DNA of 34,058 nt from Verrucomicrobiota bacterium (GTDB lineage: Bacteria; Verrucomicrobiota; Verrucomicrobiia; Limisphaerales; UBA8199): contig JAAYVL010000018.1 in the NCBI GenBank assembly GCA_012517205.1, positions 1-34,058 on the forward strand, given 5' to 3'. The translations under genes were made by a program, and so were the position numbers. The notes under the pieces were generated by a model. It was not told the origin of the DNA and searched no databases. It saw only the letters and a list, made by a program, of their open reading frames with translations. The stretch's first letter is position 1, and each line of letters begins with the position of its first letter. Shown in pieces: positions 32,383-34,058 of the stretch.

Positions 32383-32895
32383 TTAACCGAAGCTGGGATG
32401 CGTCTGCTCGGTGAGGGAACGGGCTTCCAGCAAGGTGTTGAGTTGGCGGCCAGCATTGGTGATTTCCAACCGGCCCTGGTTCAAGGCGACCAGATCGGCC
32501 CCCATAAGGATCATTACGACCCGGCGCACCACCGCAGGGGGCAGCGCGCGTTTGCCGGTTTGGACGAGATGCTGATTTACCTCGGCAAGGAGCCCGGCCT
32601 CAACGGCGCCTCCTTGCTGGAGCGCCAAGATGCGCAACACCAGGCGGGAGACCGCGGATTGCTGGAAGTGACGGAGGAGGTTTTCGGCAAGAGATTCCGG
32701 GGTGGGCAGGTTGGCGGGTTTGGGAACGGGTGATTTTGTGGAAGATTGCGGAAGGAGAGCGGGTTGCAGGAGCGTGTCGAAGAGGCTCTCGATGAATCTG
32801 TCTTTGCGATGGCGATGCGTGCGCAGCCGCACGAGGAGATCGCAGGCAATCAGGCCGACAGCCAAAAGGCAAACGAAGAGTTCAGTCTTGTTCAT
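32383..32895 (-). CDS. Membrane-anchored hypothetical protein, winged-helix-like C-terminus
   Basis: A 170-aa protein. One N-terminal membrane segment (ELFVCLLAVGLIACDLLV, residues 5-22) is followed by a basic stop (RLRTHRHRKDR), so the remainder would be cytoplasmic. The linker at about 50-68 is Pro/Ser-rich. The C-terminal 100 residues are helical, and the end (VVMILMGADLVALNQGRLEI, then TNAGRQLNTLLE) resembles the wing and last helix of winged-helix domains. I do not recognise a family. It has ordinary codon use and a clear ATG. It lies outside the integrated element on the host side of the tRNA. Confidence 0.65.
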   Translation of the reverse strand: MNKTELFVCLLAVGLIACDLLVRLRTHRHRKDRFIESLFDTLLQPALLPQSSTKSPVPKPANLPTPESLAENLLRHFQQSAVSRLVLRILALQQGGAVEAGLLAEVNQHLVQTGKRALPPAVVRRVVMILMGADLVALNQGRLEITNAGRQLNTLLEARSLTEQTHPSFG

Positions 32896-34058
32896 AATGC
32901 GTTACGTCTCAGTCTTTAGCGATGCGAGTCCGGGCGCCGCCTCAGGCAGCTTCTCTAAGCGAAAGCTATGCCACAAATGCCGAATCCGCCATAGCAAACC
33001 CGCTGGGCCACCCGCAAACGTGCAGGGTCATTTGTTATCGTCGCCAGAGTTTCCGCAGACGAGGGAAACGAGATGTTTCCAAACCCAACGCCGCTTTTCA
33101 GGTTCAAGGAACCGGGAGGAAAGCGTCGCTTGATTCAAAGCAGTCAGCCAACCCTGCGGGCGTGGCGGGCCGGCGCGAGGTTGCCGGAATCGCCCGCCTT
33201 GCCACCGTCTTGACGCAACGCCCGCGCCACCGTTGGGGATTGCCGCGGAAGAAAGAGCCTCCAAGCTTCCATCAGGGGCCGGGCCGGGCCGTGTCTTATC
33301 AGGCGCTCAAGCGCAGGAGCCCCAAAGCCCTCACCGCACAGCAAAACATCCTCTCCGAAGCGCTTAACCCCCGCCCAACCCACGACCTCAATCGCCCCGG
33401 CTCCTGATCCACGCAATCAAAGCCCCGGGACAGATTCCCGAACCAATCCCGTCAATCACCCACCCTACGCGCAAAGCCTGGGGATAAATCTTCGACAAAC
33501 TTCACCCTAACCGGGCGAATACACCGCCCACGATGAGGGCAACGTAAGCAGCCACCTTTCGACAACCTCCGCCCGGGTGGGAAAACGTCCCCGCCAGCCT
33601 TGGCTCTATCCCGTCCAAAAACCAAGGCGTGCGACAACACCCGGCCCCTCGTCCCGGCTTTGCCGAACGTTCGCGCCCTCTCCCTCCCGCCTTGGAATCT
33701 CGTTTTACATCATCCGCAGGTCGCCCATCCCTCTAATCCGGCTCAGGCCCGCGCCCAAACCCGCCCCACCCGCCCCAGCCAGCCTAACGCTCCCATTAGG
33801 CCGTGTACAACGGGGGTACAAAGGAGGCTCAAAGGGGACTCATGCTTATTTTCCAGGTTCTCCTGCTGGGCTTCCGATGTACTCCCCTTGTACATGGCTC
33901 GAAAGGACGGAGAAGAGACGGCCTTGTGGGCGGCGGTGGATGCCGGGGCGGCGGCGGACTTCGATTTCTTAACCCTTGCCGTTTCAGCCGCTTGCTGAGA
34001 TTTCAACATCGGCGGCGGCGGAACGATGGCGTTGTGAACCCGGCTTTGGCCTTTCCAG
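32896..34058. other. Gene-poor region at the right edge
   Basis: No convincing gene in about 1.1 kb. The plus-strand frames (for example 32922-33407) are Arg/Pro/Ser-rich and lack protein character. The plus strand is pyrimidine-rich up to the repeat at 33799-33899. A minus frame entering from the right edge (Ala/Lys-rich, with KSKSAAAPASTAAHKAVSS) runs through that repeat and could be the tail of a gene beyond the window, but I cannot confirm it. Confidence 0.5.
33799..33899. repeat. Palindromic repeat element, diverged copy 3
   Basis: It begins AGGCCGTGTACAACGGGGGT and ends CCCCTTGTACATGGC. The arms still pair over most of their outer 20 bases but have many changes inside, and the loop is mostly different from copies 1 and 2. 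The left shoulder (CTCCCATTAGG) resembles that of copy 1. It is likely an old copy of the same family. Confidence 0.65.

Noticed and set aside
32922-33407. 161-codon plus-strand frame near the right edge
   Set aside because: Arg/Pro/Ser-rich with no hydrophobic core pattern, no ribosome site and no similarity I can recognise.

Overview
The window is high-GC bacterial DNA. It most likely comes from the Verrucomicrobiota (Limisphaerales/Pedosphaerales-like) or a close PVC relative. I infer this from the gene mix: a secreted ceramidase-family protein, a Tat-tagged DegT-type aminotransferase, two RND systems, and an integrase with an N-x-x-R instead of H-x-x-R active-site box. No ribosomal marker is present, so the assignment is an inference.

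Layout. 1-800 has no convincing gene but carries a 121-bp palindromic repeat. 801-6845 holds a secreted neutral-ceramidase-like protein, an AmpD-type lipoprotein amidase, an unrecognised 319-aa protein, and a LysR regulator divergent from a Tat-exported DegT/DnrJ/EryC1/StrS-type aminotransferase. 6842-11238 (minus) is an RND multidrug-type pump: permease and lipoprotein adaptor, with no outer-membrane channel. A 1-kb gene-poor spacer (11239-12266) holds the second palindromic repeat and separates this pump from an oppositely oriented heavy-metal RND operon (12267-18562: Cys-rich exported protein, CzcC-, CzcB- and CzcA-like proteins). An AI-2E family membrane protein follows, then a TPP riboswitch and thiC.

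21772-31932 is a 10.2-kb integrated element inserted in the 3' end of tRNA-Glu(TTC). The evidence is a 28-bp direct repeat at both ends, an intact tRNA at the right end, a truncated tRNA 3' end at the left, and a tyrosine integrase next to the intact tRNA. All its genes run leftward: integrase, a one-domain LigE-like ATP-dependent DNA ligase, an unknown protein, an AlpA/MerR-like excisionase, a winged-helix replication protein carrying three tandem 21-bp repeats inside its gene, a DnaB-like helicase, an HTH protein, a possible scaffold, a probable major capsid protein, two further phage-type proteins (one PLD-like), a Nu1/small-terminase-like DNA-binding protein, and a decayed pair of HTH modules. 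It has no recognisable large terminase, portal, protease, tail or lysis gene. The best reading is a capsid-carrying phage satellite (comparable in concept to capsid-encoding PICIs, VEIMEs or capsid-type tycheposons) rather than a complete prophage. This is the most interesting system in the window.

31980-34058 holds the tRNA-Glu promoter, one membrane-anchored hypothetical protein, and about 1.1 kb of gene-poor DNA ending in a third, diverged copy of the palindromic repeat. The two better copies of this repeat keep base pairing in outer arms whose sequence differs between copies, which hints at selection for a hairpin.
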